DNA from: Minwuia sp.
GTDB taxonomy: Bacteria; Pseudomonadota; Alphaproteobacteria; Minwuiales; Minwuiaceae
Direction of reading: 5' to 3'
DNA length: 64,000 bases
Assembly (NCBI GenBank): GCA_029210175.1
Contig: JARGPL010000030.1
Location: 62,001 to 126,000, forward strand
The position numbers were made by a program, and so were the translations under genes. Below are positions 9,498-18,680 of the stretch, piece by piece; the first letter of the stretch is position 1, and every line of letters begins with the position of its first letter. The notes under the pieces are model-generated. The model was not told where the DNA came from. It worked only from the letters and a program-made list of their open reading frames with translations, and did not search any database.

Positions 9498-10727
9498 ATG
9501 CAATCACCATTGAGCACGGCGGAGCAGGACATTCGCGCACGGGCCCGCGACCTCGCGGAGCGGGTGATTGCCCCGAATGCTGCTGAGGTCGACAGGTCCG
9601 AACAATACCCCTGGGACAACGTGAAGGCGCTGAACGACGCCGGTTTCATGGGCATGACCGTGCCGAAGGACCTGGGCGGCCCCGGCCTGAGCTACATGGA
9701 TGCCACGCTGGTGATCGAAGAGATGGCTCGGGTCTGTGGCGTCACCGGGCGGATCGCTGTCGAAGCCAACATGGGGGCGATCTCTGCCATCCTGCAATAC
9801 GGCAGCGATGGACAACGCAAGATGGCCGCCGAGTTCGTGCTGTCCGGCGACAAGCCCGCAATCTGCATCACGGAACCGGATGCAGGCAGCGCGGCGACGG
9901 AGATGACCACAACCGCCGTGAAGCGGGGCGATACATACGTCCTGAACGGCAAGAAGCACTGGATCACCGGCGGTGGTGTGTCCCGTCTGCACCTGATCTT
10001 TGCCCGCGTCATGGATGAACAGGGCAACCGTCTCGGCATCGGGGGCTTCATCGCCGTCCGCGACGAAGACCCCGGCCTGCGCATCGGGGCGCGGGAACCG
10101 ACGATGGGCCTGCGCGGCATTCCGGAGGCGGAAGTCTATTTCGAGGATCTGGAACTGGGGCCGGAGCGGGTGCTGCTGCCGCCCTCCGGGTTCGGGCGTG
10201 GCTTTGCCGATCTGATGAATGCCTACAACAGCCAACGCGTCGGGGCGGGCACCGTGGCGCTGGGTCTGGCCGCAGGAGCCGCGGACCTTGCCCGCGACTA
10301 TGCCATCAACCGCCACCAGTTCGGACGCCCCATCGCGGAGTTCCAGGGCCTGCAGTGGATGCTGGCCGACATGGCGACCCAGGTTGATGCTGCGCGGCTG
10401 ATGATCCACAACGCGGCCCGTTCACGCGGCCCGGACAACAGCCCCTTCCCCGACCCCTATTCAGCGGCTCAGGCAAAGGTCTTCGCGTCGGAGATGGCGA
10501 TCAAGGTCACCAACGACGCCCTGCAGGTCTATGGCGCGAAAGGGTATTCCCGCAACACACCGATCGAGCGGATGCTGCGTGACGCGCGAATGTTCACCAT
10601 CGGCGGCGGCACCGCGCAGATCCTGCGCACCGTCATCGCATCGCGCCTACTGGACATGAAGTTCCCGCAGACCCGCGACGGCTATGTCGGGCGCAACAGC
10701 CCTGCCCCGCGCGAAGCAGCGGAGTAG
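9498..10727 (+). CDS. acd: Acyl-CoA dehydrogenase-fold protein, probable 3-sulfinopropanoyl-CoA desulfinase
   Basis: A 409-residue protein with the full acyl-CoA dehydrogenase fold: N-terminal helices, FAD-binding CITEPDAGSAA and HWITGGG, and the C-terminal helical domain. Both places where the catalytic glutamate of dehydrogenases can sit are substituted: the MCAD position reads TIGGGTAQIL (Gly for Glu) and the isovaleryl-CoA dehydrogenase position is Gln246 (AYNSQRVGAG). Gln at 246 plus Arg85 in VTGRIAVEAN are the hallmarks I recall for the desulfinase AcdDPN7 of Advenella (EC 3.13.1.4; Arg84/Gln246), which releases sulfite from 3-sulfinopropanoyl-CoA to give propanoyl-CoA. EQYPWDN and QTRDGY also match that family from memory. 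GGGGAGA precedes ATG 9498. An alternative is an ordinary dehydrogenase with altered base; the desulfinase call is likely, not proven. Confidence 0.7.
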   Translation: MQSPLSTAEQDIRARARDLAERVIAPNAAEVDRSEQYPWDNVKALNDAGFMGMTVPKDLGGPGLSYMDATLVIEEMARVCGVTGRIAVEANMGAISAILQYGSDGQRKMAAEFVLSGDKPAICITEPDAGSAATEMTTTAVKRGDTYVLNGKKHWITGGGVSRLHLIFARVMDEQGNRLGIGGFIAVRDEDPGLRIGAREPTMGLRGIPEAEVYFEDLELGPERVLLPPSGFGRGFADLMNAYNSQRVGAGTVALGLAAGAADLARDYAINRHQFGRPIAEFQGLQWMLADMATQVDAARLMIHNAARSRGPDNSPFPDPYSAAQAKVFASEMAIKVTNDALQVYGAKGYSRNTPIERMLRDARMFTIGGGTAQILRTVIASRLLDMKFPQTRDGYVGRNSPAPREAAE

Positions 10728-10763
10728 CCGCCGACCCACCTTCCCGCACCACCCTCACGACGC

Positions 10764-10820
10764 GCCTTTCAGCGGTTGGGCGACACCCTGGGTACCCGGG
10801 TCAAGCCCGGGCACGCCGTC
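10764..10820. repeat. Dispersed palindromic intergenic repeat, copy B (partial)
   Basis: Carries GCCTTTCAGCGGTTGGGCG and then CCCGGGTCAAGCCCGGG followed by CACGCCGTC, nearly identical to the second module of copy A at 7311-7406. The first module (CGCGGA...TCCGCG) is missing here but returns 40 bp later in copy C. It lies in the 247-bp non-coding gap between the desulfinase-like gene and the sulfotransferase gene. Confidence 0.75.
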
Positions 10821-10856
10821 TGGGGGCGGCTGGTGGTACATTGCCTCTCCACCTCC

Positions 10857-10945
10857 CACGGCGCACGCGGACTTGATCCGCGTGCCCAGCCTTCTGGGCG
10901 GTTGGGCGACATCCTGGATACCAGGGTCAAGCCCGGCCACTTCGG
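10857..10945. repeat. Dispersed palindromic intergenic repeat, copy C
   Basis: Contains the perfect 8-bp inverted arms CACGCGGA and TCCGCGTG around CTTGA, then GCCCAGCCTT, a GCGGTTGGGCGACATCCTGG stretch and a degraded version of the second dyad (AGGGTCAAGCCCGG). It is a diverged tandem partner of copy B. Both copies lie between convergent stop codons, where they may act as hairpins at transcript ends. Confidence 0.7.
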
Positions 10946-10974
10946 CAGTTGGGTCACGGGAAACGTGTCGGCCG

Positions 10975-11844
10975 TCAATCCTCGAACCAGTCGAAGCGCG
11001 GGCCTGCAAGTTCCCGCAGCCGGGCGTAGTCATCGGCGAAGGTGGCCATCAGCTGCTCGCGGACATGTTCCGGGATGCGGTCGTCATACCCACCGACGTT
11101 CTGGGCGGCATAGTCGATGCCATGGGCGGCTTCCAGTTCAAGGAACCCGAAAACGCGTTCGGTCTCAGTTTCCGGATCAGTAAAAAATGCTTCTGACTTG
11201 ATAACACACACGTTTTCCTGGCCCAGAACCTTCTGCAACCGTTCGATCTGTGGCGCATAGAGGCTGCGGTCGACGTAGGAAAAATGCTGATGATTCCAGG
11301 ACTGGTAATCCGGATCGCTGCGGATCCTGGCCGCTTCCCCCGCCAGTCGCGTCGGCTCCTGCGCGATCGCATCCTCGAGGCTCAGGTCATCCTGACCCTT
11401 CTTGTTCTCATGCCAGTAGTGGGAGAAGGTTCGGTCGATGGGGTTGCGCAGCATGGCGATGACGCGAACACCCGGCAGGTCGGCCGCCATCCGCTCGATC
11501 GCCAGCGGGTGATACATGTAATAGGGACTGGCCTCGAACGTCAGGACGGCGGCACCGAGCTGTTTCTCGAGTTCCAGCTTCTCGGCGGCGCGGGCGAAGT
11601 GGCCCCGATACCAGTTCTCTCCCTTCGGATAGCCATAGTCGAAGTAATGCACCTCCTTCGAAGACGGAGCCAAAACCAGCGGGTGCTGCTGCAGGTAATG
11701 ATGCAGGGACGTGGTCCCGGCCTTCTGCGCGCCAACGATGATGAAATCCGGCAGCACCCGGTCATGCGCCGAAACAGCCACCTTGGCCCGGTGCCCGGCG
11801 TTGCGAATGATGTCCTTGGTTCGCTGCCACATTGCGTCTGCCAT
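10975..11844 (-). CDS. PAPS-dependent sulfotransferase domain protein
   Basis: About 289 residues with the sulfotransferase_1 fold. The 5'-phosphosulfate loop is VGAQKAGTTSL (Lys41, Gly43, Thr44, Thr45) and the 3'-phosphate-binding element is LRNPIDRTFSHY (Arg133, Ser141), the two hallmark PAPS contacts. ENKKGQDDLSLEDAI resembles the heparan/carbohydrate sulfotransferase group, so a glycan or lipid acceptor is possible but unknown. The start is uncertain: ATG at 11844 (MADAMW) follows AAGGG too closely, and GTG at 11877 or ATG at 11832 are alternatives. It is divergent from a decayed arylsulfatase gene, so the ability to add sulfate persists beside a lost ability to remove it. Confidence 0.85.
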   Translation of the reverse strand: MADAMWQRTKDIIRNAGHRAKVAVSAHDRVLPDFIIVGAQKAGTTSLHHYLQQHPLVLAPSSKEVHYFDYGYPKGENWYRGHFARAAEKLELEKQLGAAVLTFEASPYYMYHPLAIERMAADLPGVRVIAMLRNPIDRTFSHYWHENKKGQDDLSLEDAIAQEPTRLAGEAARIRSDPDYQSWNHQHFSYVDRSLYAPQIERLQKVLGQENVCVIKSEAFFTDPETETERVFGFLELEAAHGIDYAAQNVGGYDDRIPEHVREQLMATFADDYARLRELAGPRFDWFED

Positions 11845-11967
11845 CCCTTGCTGACTGCCCTTGGCGCGAACATGCACCAGCAGAAGGCGCACCGCAAACC
11901 GAAGACTGTCTTCCGCGCCACCGATTGAAGTCAGACTGTGCGGACGCAAGGTAGGGGGGAACAGGCA

Positions 11968-13598
11968 ATGAGCTACAAGCACCCGGCGGAGCCGAACTTT
12001 GGCGGCAGGATCGGACGCACCTTCGACGAGTCGGAAGCCTGGTGGCCCGAACCGAAACTGCCCAGGGGCAAACCGAACGTCCTGCTGATCGTGCTTGACG
12101 ACACCGGTTTCTCCCATTTCGGCTGCTATGGCTCGACCATCGAAACGCCGAACGTCGACCGTCTGGCGGCCAACGGCCTGCGCTATTCCAGTTTCCACAC
12201 CACGTCGCTCTGCTCCCCCACCCGGGCCTGTGTCATGACCGGGCGCAACCACCACACGGTTGGCATGCGGGCCATTTCCAACATGGACAGCGGTTTCCCA
12301 CACATGCGGGGTGCCATGCCCAGGTCCACGGCCACCATCGCCGAAGTGCTGCGCGACGAGGGCTATGCCACCTTCGCCACCGGCAAGTGGCACCTGGCCC
12401 CGATGTCACAGTGTTCCGCCACCCATTCCCCGCACCAGGCCCCGCACCAGGCCCCGCAGGACTATCTGGACAGGTACCGGGGCCGTTTCGACGATGGCTG
12501 GGATGCGGTGCGGGATGAATGATTTGCCCGCCAGAAGGCATCCGGCATCATCCCCGCCAACACGAAACTCGCCCCACGCAACTGCGGGGTTGAGCCCTGG
12601 AACGACCTGCCCCCCAACCACAAGGCCTTCGCCAACCGGCTGCAGGAAGCCTTCGCCGACATGCTGGACCATACCGACCACCAGATCGGACGCATGGTGG
12701 CATTCCTGGAGGAGATCGGACGGCTGGACGACACCATGGTGATCGTCATGTCGGGCAATGGTGCCAGCCAGGAGGGTCAGTCGACCGGTGTGTTCGATGA
12801 AATGCGCCATTTCAATCAGTTACACGAAGATGTTGATGTGGCAAGAGTTTCAAAGATGACCAACGGAAACTTCATAATCTGGATGAAAACTTTTCCGAAT
12901 GTGATGATCTGGCAGAGCAGGAACCTTCGAAGCTGAAGGAACTGACCGATCGCTGGTGGGTGGAGGCTGAGCGCCATGGCGTCCTGCCGCTGGATGACAG
13001 GGGTGCAGCAGTGCTGTTCCGTGCATCACGCCAACCCGGCACGCCGACCGCGCGGCGGCGCCATGTCTATCTGCCACCGATCAGCCATATCGTGTCGGAC
13101 GCCTGCCCCAGCATGGCACGGTCGTTCACCATCACCGCGACCATCGGTCATCCCGTAAGCGGCGGCAATGGCGCAATCCTGGCCCGGGGCACCATCAACA
13201 GCGGCGTCGTACTGTATGTGCAAGATGGCCGGCTGGTGTTCGTCTACAATTGTTTCCGCGAACATAGCCGGGTCGAGATGGCCACAACCCTCGGCCCCGG
13301 CGCGCATGAGATCGTGGTGCATGTGGAACGCAGCGCGGATCAGTCGGCCATCGCCAGCATGTCCGTTGATGGTGTGGATGCAGGCTCGGCCCATGTCCCG
13401 CTGCTGCTCAGGATCATTTCCTCGACCGGCATGGACTTCGGTCGCTCCAACGCGCCCGTCACCGACGACTATCAGGCGCCGTTTGTCTATCCCGGCACGA
13501 TCAGTCGGGTCGTCATCCAGCTGCCCGAGATCGCCAACGCCAGGGACAGGAAGGCTGATGTGGAGGTCGAGGCGCGCGCTGCAATGACCCGACAATAG
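11968..13598 (+). pseudogene. Decayed type I arylsulfatase
   Basis: The reading begins MSYKHPAEPNFGG and has the arylsulfatase start (VLLIVLDDTGFSHFGCYGS) and the formylglycine signature CSPTRACVMTGRNHH. Compared with the intact paralogue at 59178-61457, the region after GKWHLAPM has lost roughly 90 codons and jumps to HSPHQAP, with an in-frame 12-bp duplication (HQAPHQAP). At 12520-12522 a TGA replaces the Trp expected before FARQK. The same frame resumes until GVFDEMRHFN; then about 150 codons are missing and the C-terminal part (DENFSECDDLAE ... AAMTRQ) continues in another frame to 13598. GGGGGG-type RBS is still present at the start. No single intact product is possible. Confidence 0.88.
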
Positions 13599-13670
13599 GG
13601 GCTGCGCTGACACGGGAAAAACCAAGTTCGCTGATGGCCTCCCTCCTCCGCCCGCGCTATAAGCGGCGGC

Positions 13671-14264
13671 ATGATTGATTTTGATCCCGATGAGGATTTC
13701 TCCGGCGCCGATCTGCCACCCACCCTGCGTGCCGTGGGCCTGTTCGCGCAGACCCTGCGTCAGGTTTCGTGGTTCCATCGGCTTGGTGAACTGTTGAGCG
13801 CCGAAGAAGCTGATGCGGCGCATGCCTACCTCTCGGCGCTGGGCTTTCCCGATGCCGGGCCCGCCGAGGTCGGGGACTGGATGGAGGCGGAGGAAGCCGC
13901 CAACAACCTCGACTGGAACGGTGCCGGTTGGGAAGCGGAGGAACAGCTGCGTGCCGCCCTTTCGGTGCAGGCGGTCGAACTGGTGGGTGATGAGCAGGCC
14001 GTACTGGTCGCCCTGACACATGTCACCAGCCAGGCCTCCGACGCCGTGCATGCCGCCGCCGCGCAGGCCGCGTCCCGGTTCGGCATCGATGACGATGGCC
14101 TGATCCGCGCCGCCGCCGGTGCCGCAACCCAGGGCGCCTATCTGGCGGCGCTGGTGCTGGCCGCTGGCGAAGACGAGGACCATGCATTCGCCCACAAGTT
14201 CCGACTGTTCGAAGCCGGGCGCTGGCCGCTGGGTGTCACCGGTGCCACCCTGAACATCTTCTGA
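13671..14264 (+). CDS. Acidic conserved hypothetical protein
   Basis: A 197-residue, strongly acidic protein (MIDFDPDEDFSGADL at the N-terminus) rich in Ala and Glu, predicted mostly alpha-helical with no signal peptide or membrane segment. I do not recognise a named domain. It lies 48 bp upstream of xthA on the same strand and may share its promoter. A TATAAG sequence about 10 bp before the ATG, with no strong Shine-Dalgarno, leaves open a near-leaderless start. Codon use matches the neighbours, so it is probably a real gene. Confidence 0.65.
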   Translation: MIDFDPDEDFSGADLPPTLRAVGLFAQTLRQVSWFHRLGELLSAEEADAAHAYLSALGFPDAGPAEVGDWMEAEEAANNLDWNGAGWEAEEQLRAALSVQAVELVGDEQAVLVALTHVTSQASDAVHAAAAQAASRFGIDDDGLIRAAAGAATQGAYLAALVLAAGEDEDHAFAHKFRLFEAGRWPLGVTGATLNIF

Positions 14265-14312
14265 TCGATTCTCCGCCCATCCCTCCCCGCACAACGACCA
14301 CAGGCCGCCCCC

Positions 14313-15116
<804 letters not shown>

Positions 15117-15124
15117 GGCAGAGG

Positions 15125-16300
15125 TCAGGTGGCCTGTTCGGCAAGCCAGCCCTTCATCCGCGCCATCGCTTCTTCGATGTTCTCGATGGAGCTGGCGCAG
15201 CTGAACCGCACGTAGCCTTCACCGAAACGCCCGAAGCTGGTGCCGGCAATCGCTGCAACGCCGGTTTCCTGCAGCAGGCGGTCCTGCAACGTCGCGCTGT
15301 CGATGCCCGTGCCGGTGATGTTGGGGAACGCGTAGAATGCGCCCTTGGGCATGACGCAAGACACGCCGGGCATGTCGTTCAACAGGGCGACCATGCGCTG
15401 GCGGCGCTGATCAAAGGCGGCGACCATCTCCCCCACCGCATCCTGCGGTCCTTCCAGCGCCGCAATACCGGCGAACTGGGTTGCGGCATTGACGCAGGAG
15501 TGGGTGTTGACGGCCAGCTTTCCCGCCAGCGGAGCAAGCGCCGCTGGCCAAAGCCCCCAGCCCAGCCGCCAGCCGGTCATGGCATAGGTCTTGGACCAGC
15601 CATCCAGCACGATCAGCCGGTCGCGGATCGACGGGAAATCGAGCAGCGTCACATGATCCAGCCCATCATAGGTCATGCAGGAATAGATCTCGTCGGACAT
15701 GATGGCGACTTCGGGGAACCGCTCCAGTCCCGCCACCAGAGCCTCGATCTCCGACCGTGGCACAACACCGCCGGTCGGGTTGGCCGGGGAATTCAGGATG
15801 ATCAGCCGGGTGCGGTCCGTTATCTGGCCCAGCACCTCCTCCGCCGAGAAGCTGAAGCCATTGGCTTCATGCAGGCGGATGGGGACAGCTGTCGCGCCGG
15901 AAAACTCGATCATGGAACGATAGATCGGAAACCCCGGATCCGGATACATGATCTCCGCCCCCGCTTCCCCGAACATCAGCATGGCGAAGGCCATCGTCAC
16001 CTTGCCGCCAGGCACGCAGACGATGTGATCAGGGTCCACGTCGGCCCCGTGACGGCGGTGGATATCCGCCACGACAGCCGCACGCAGGGCCGGAATGCCG
16101 TTGGCAGGCGTATAGCCATGATGACCGTCAGCCAGCGCCTTGCGCCCGGCCTCCACGATATGGCCCGGCGTCGGAAAGTCCGGCTGACCGATTCCGAGAT
16201 TGATCACCGACTTTCCGGCCGCGACCAGCGCATTCGCTCGCGCCAGCACCTCGAACGCCGTCTCGGTCCCCAGTTGCGCCATGCGACCGCTGAGTTTCAT
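15125..16300 (-). CDS. Class I/II pyridoxal-phosphate aminotransferase
   Basis: A 391-residue fold-type I aminotransferase. Visible: NLGIGQPDFPTP at the N-terminus, NSPANPTGGV (Asn contacting PLP), MSDEIYS (Asp and Tyr), the PLP lysine in GWSKTYAMTGWRLGW, and the substrate-carboxylate arginine in YVRFSCA. The family includes aspartate, aromatic and branched-chain aminotransferases; the exact substrate is unclear. The ATG at 16300 (MKLSG) has GGAGGGG 5 nt upstream and is preferred to a GTG at 16318. It is divergent from the SDR-led operon across a 174-bp gap. Confidence 0.9.
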   Translation of the reverse strand: MKLSGRMAQLGTETAFEVLARANALVAAGKSVINLGIGQPDFPTPGHIVEAGRKALADGHHGYTPANGIPALRAAVVADIHRRHGADVDPDHIVCVPGGKVTMAFAMLMFGEAGAEIMYPDPGFPIYRSMIEFSGATAVPIRLHEANGFSFSAEEVLGQITDRTRLIILNSPANPTGGVVPRSEIEALVAGLERFPEVAIMSDEIYSCMTYDGLDHVTLLDFPSIRDRLIVLDGWSKTYAMTGWRLGWGLWPAALAPLAGKLAVNTHSCVNAATQFAGIAALEGPQDAVGEMVAAFDQRRQRMVALLNDMPGVSCVMPKGAFYAFPNITGTGIDSATLQDRLLQETGVAAIAGTSFGRFGEGYVRFSCASSIENIEEAMARMKGWLAEQAT

Positions 16301-16474
16301 CTGGACCCCTCCCCCCACTGACAGGACTTTCCCGTTTCATAGAGTGATTGGAAGGCGGTCGAAACCCCTGCGACCACTCCATGCGGTGTTTCTGACTTCT
16401 CCACCACGCCCGTTTGTGGTCAGGTTCACGGACAGAAAATGACAATGGCAGGAACGGTGGGGAGGATCAGCGAC

Positions 16475-17332
16475 ATGCAGGATCTGGCGGGCAAGGTTGC
16501 CTTTGTCACGGGCGCGGCCAGCGGTATCGGGCTGGCCATTGCACGGTCGATGCACCAGTCGGGCATGCGGGTCATGCTGGCTGACATCGATGCAGACGGT
16601 CTGGCGCAGGCAGCGTCGGAGCTGGAAGGCAGTGCCACGGTGATCTGCGACGTGCGCGATCCTGCGTCGGTCAAGGCGGCGGCGGATGCCACGATCGAGA
16701 CCTTCGGCAAGGTTCATGCGGTGGTCAACAATGCGGGCGTTGGCCTGGGCGGCAGCCCCGGCAGTATTCCGCTGGAAGACTGGCGCTGGATTGTCGACAT
16801 CAACCTGATGGGCGTCGTCCATGGGGTCGAGATATTCACGCCGCTGATCCGGTCACACGGTGAGGGTGGCCATTTCATCAATACCGCTTCCATGGCCGGA
16901 CATTGGGGGCATCCGAACATGGGGCCCTATTGCGCCACGAAGTTCGCGGTTGTCGGCTATTCGGAGTGCCTGCATGAAGCTCTGGCGCCAGAGGGGATCG
17001 GCGTGTCTGTCCTCTGCCCCGGTTTCGTGAAGACCAACATCGCCAATGGCGGGGTCAACCGCCCGTCCGGGGTTGAGATTCCACGCGTGGAACCGGAAGG
17101 GGGCGACAAGGACGGCGTTCCCGCCAACGCGTCCGACCTGGTGGCCAACGGCATGCCGCCGGAGGTCCTGGGCGACTGGGTTGTCGAATGCATGCAGCGA
17201 GACGCGCGCTACATCTTCACCCATCCGGACATGGCCCCGCTGATCGAGGGTCGCCACGAGATGATCCGCGCCGAGTTCGCGCGCAGTGCGGCCAATGCCA
17301 CGCTGATGGCCAACCAGACGTCGCAGGGATAG
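16475..17332 (+). CDS. Short-chain dehydrogenase/reductase (SDR)
   Basis: A 285-residue classical SDR: cofactor loop TGAASGIG (residues 12-19), NNAG near 85-88, catalytic Ser139, Tyr152 and Lys156 (GPYCATK), and PGFVKTNI. It uses NAD(P)(H) to interconvert an alcohol and ketone, substrate unknown. The C-terminal 60 residues are longer than in minimal SDRs. ATG 16475 has GGAGGA upstream at good spacing; an earlier ATG at 16439 lacks one. First gene of a tight four-gene unit: next gene starts 12 bp after its stop. Confidence 0.9.
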   Translation: MQDLAGKVAFVTGAASGIGLAIARSMHQSGMRVMLADIDADGLAQAASELEGSATVICDVRDPASVKAAADATIETFGKVHAVVNNAGVGLGGSPGSIPLEDWRWIVDINLMGVVHGVEIFTPLIRSHGEGGHFINTASMAGHWGHPNMGPYCATKFAVVGYSECLHEALAPEGIGVSVLCPGFVKTNIANGGVNRPSGVEIPRVEPEGGDKDGVPANASDLVANGMPPEVLGDWVVECMQRDARYIFTHPDMAPLIEGRHEMIRAEFARSAANATLMANQTSQG

Positions 17333-17344
17333 GAGACGCTTGCC

Positions 17345-18667
17345 ATGGCAGACCTGATCGATCTGAGTTCCCGTATCATCGACGAAGGCGCGGAACAGGC
17401 CCCCGGCCTGCTGAACCGCGTGACCCGGGAACTTTCGGAGGTGGCGGACGGCGTGGCCGTGGTCGAGGCATTCAGTCACGTCGTCAGCTTTCGCACCGAC
17501 GACGGGCTGGTGCTGTTCGACACCAGCCTGCAGGCGCACGCCCCCGCAATCATCAAGGCCCTGCGTGGCTGGTCGAAGGATCCGGTCAATTCCATCGCCT
17601 TCACCCATGGTCACGTGGACCATATCGGCGGCACCCAGGCGTTCCTGGATGAGGCATCAGACAGCGGCGACCCGCGCCCGCGCATCATCGGCCACGAAAA
17701 CGTCGGACCGCGCATAGACCGGTATATTCGTACCAACGGCTACAATGGCCACATCAATGCCCGCCAGTTCGGCGCCAGCCGCCCCGGTGGCGGCAAGGTG
17801 CCCGGGAAACAGGATGGGCCGCCGCCCTTTGGCCCGAAGACCTGGGTGAAGCCAGACACGACATTCGAAAGCCGGATGAACATCCGCGTTGGCGATGAGC
17901 ACATCGAGCTGTTTCACGACAAGGGCGAGACCGACGACCACCTCTGGGCCTGGTGGCCGGAGCGCAAGGCGATCTGTGCCGGTGACTTCATCATCTGGAT
18001 GTTCCCTAACGCCGGAAACCCGCAGAAGGTCCAGCGTTATCCGCTGGAATGGGCCAGCGCGCTGCGCCAGATGATGGCGTTGAAGCCCGAACTGATCCTG
18101 CCGGCCCATGGCCTGCCCTTTGCCGGACAGAAACGCATTGCGACCGTGCTGGATGACATGGCCTGTGCGCTTGAAGGACTGGTCGAGGACACCCTGTCGA
18201 TGATGAACGACGGTGCCCGCCTGAATGACATCATCCACAGCGTCCGCGTGCCAGACGACCTGTTGTCCAAACCCTACCTGCGCCCGTTCTACGACGAGCC
18301 GGAATTTGTCGTGCGCAACATCTGGCGGCTGTATGGTGGCTGGCACGACGGCAACCCCGCGAACCTGAAGCCCGCGCCGGATGCAGCACTGGCAGAGGAG
18401 CTGTCGCGGCTGGCCGGTGGCGCCCCTGCCCTGGCCTATCGTGCCCGCGAACTGGCGGAAGCCGGCGAACACCGCGTTGCCTGCCATCTGGTGGAGTTCG
18501 CCGCACAGGCGGCACCCGGCACCGCATCTGTCCATGCCGCCCGGGCTTTCGTCTATTCCCGGCGGCGCGAGAATGAGCTTTCCCTGATGTCGCGCGGGAT
18601 CTATGGCGCGGCGGTCCGCGAGTCCGAGGATCTGGGGCAGTTGCAATCGGGCGACGACAGGAACTGA
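17345..18667 (+). CDS. MBL-fold hydrolase with alkylsulfatase dimerisation domain
   Basis: A 440-residue metallo-beta-lactamase-fold protein. The metal motif THGHVDH (His88, His90, Asp92, His93) is followed by GETDDHLW, CAGDFIIW and LPAHGLPF, which supply further ligands. Residues from about 270 onward (LDDMACALEGLVEDTLSMMNDG, then YGGWHDGNPANLKP) match the alkylsulfatase dimerisation region of SdsA/BDS1-type secondary or linear alkylsulfatases. Unlike those about 650-residue enzymes it lacks an SCP2-like C-terminal domain and has no signal peptide, so it is probably cytoplasmic and may act on a different sulfate or thio-ester-like substrate. AGGAGA precedes ATG 17345. It is the second gene of the SDR operon, next to a crotonase. 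Confidence 0.85.
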   Translation: MADLIDLSSRIIDEGAEQAPGLLNRVTRELSEVADGVAVVEAFSHVVSFRTDDGLVLFDTSLQAHAPAIIKALRGWSKDPVNSIAFTHGHVDHIGGTQAFLDEASDSGDPRPRIIGHENVGPRIDRYIRTNGYNGHINARQFGASRPGGGKVPGKQDGPPPFGPKTWVKPDTTFESRMNIRVGDEHIELFHDKGETDDHLWAWWPERKAICAGDFIIWMFPNAGNPQKVQRYPLEWASALRQMMALKPELILPAHGLPFAGQKRIATVLDDMACALEGLVEDTLSMMNDGARLNDIIHSVRVPDDLLSKPYLRPFYDEPEFVVRNIWRLYGGWHDGNPANLKPAPDAALAEELSRLAGGAPALAYRARELAEAGEHRVACHLVEFAAQAAPGTASVHAARAFVYSRRRENELSLMSRGIYGAAVRESEDLGQLQSGDDRN

Positions 18668-18680
18668 GAGGACGTTCGCA

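Noticed and set aside
12430-12465. Short tandem repeat GCACCAGGCCCC
   Set aside because: Only two copies inside the decayed sulfatase; a slippage event, not a repeat array.
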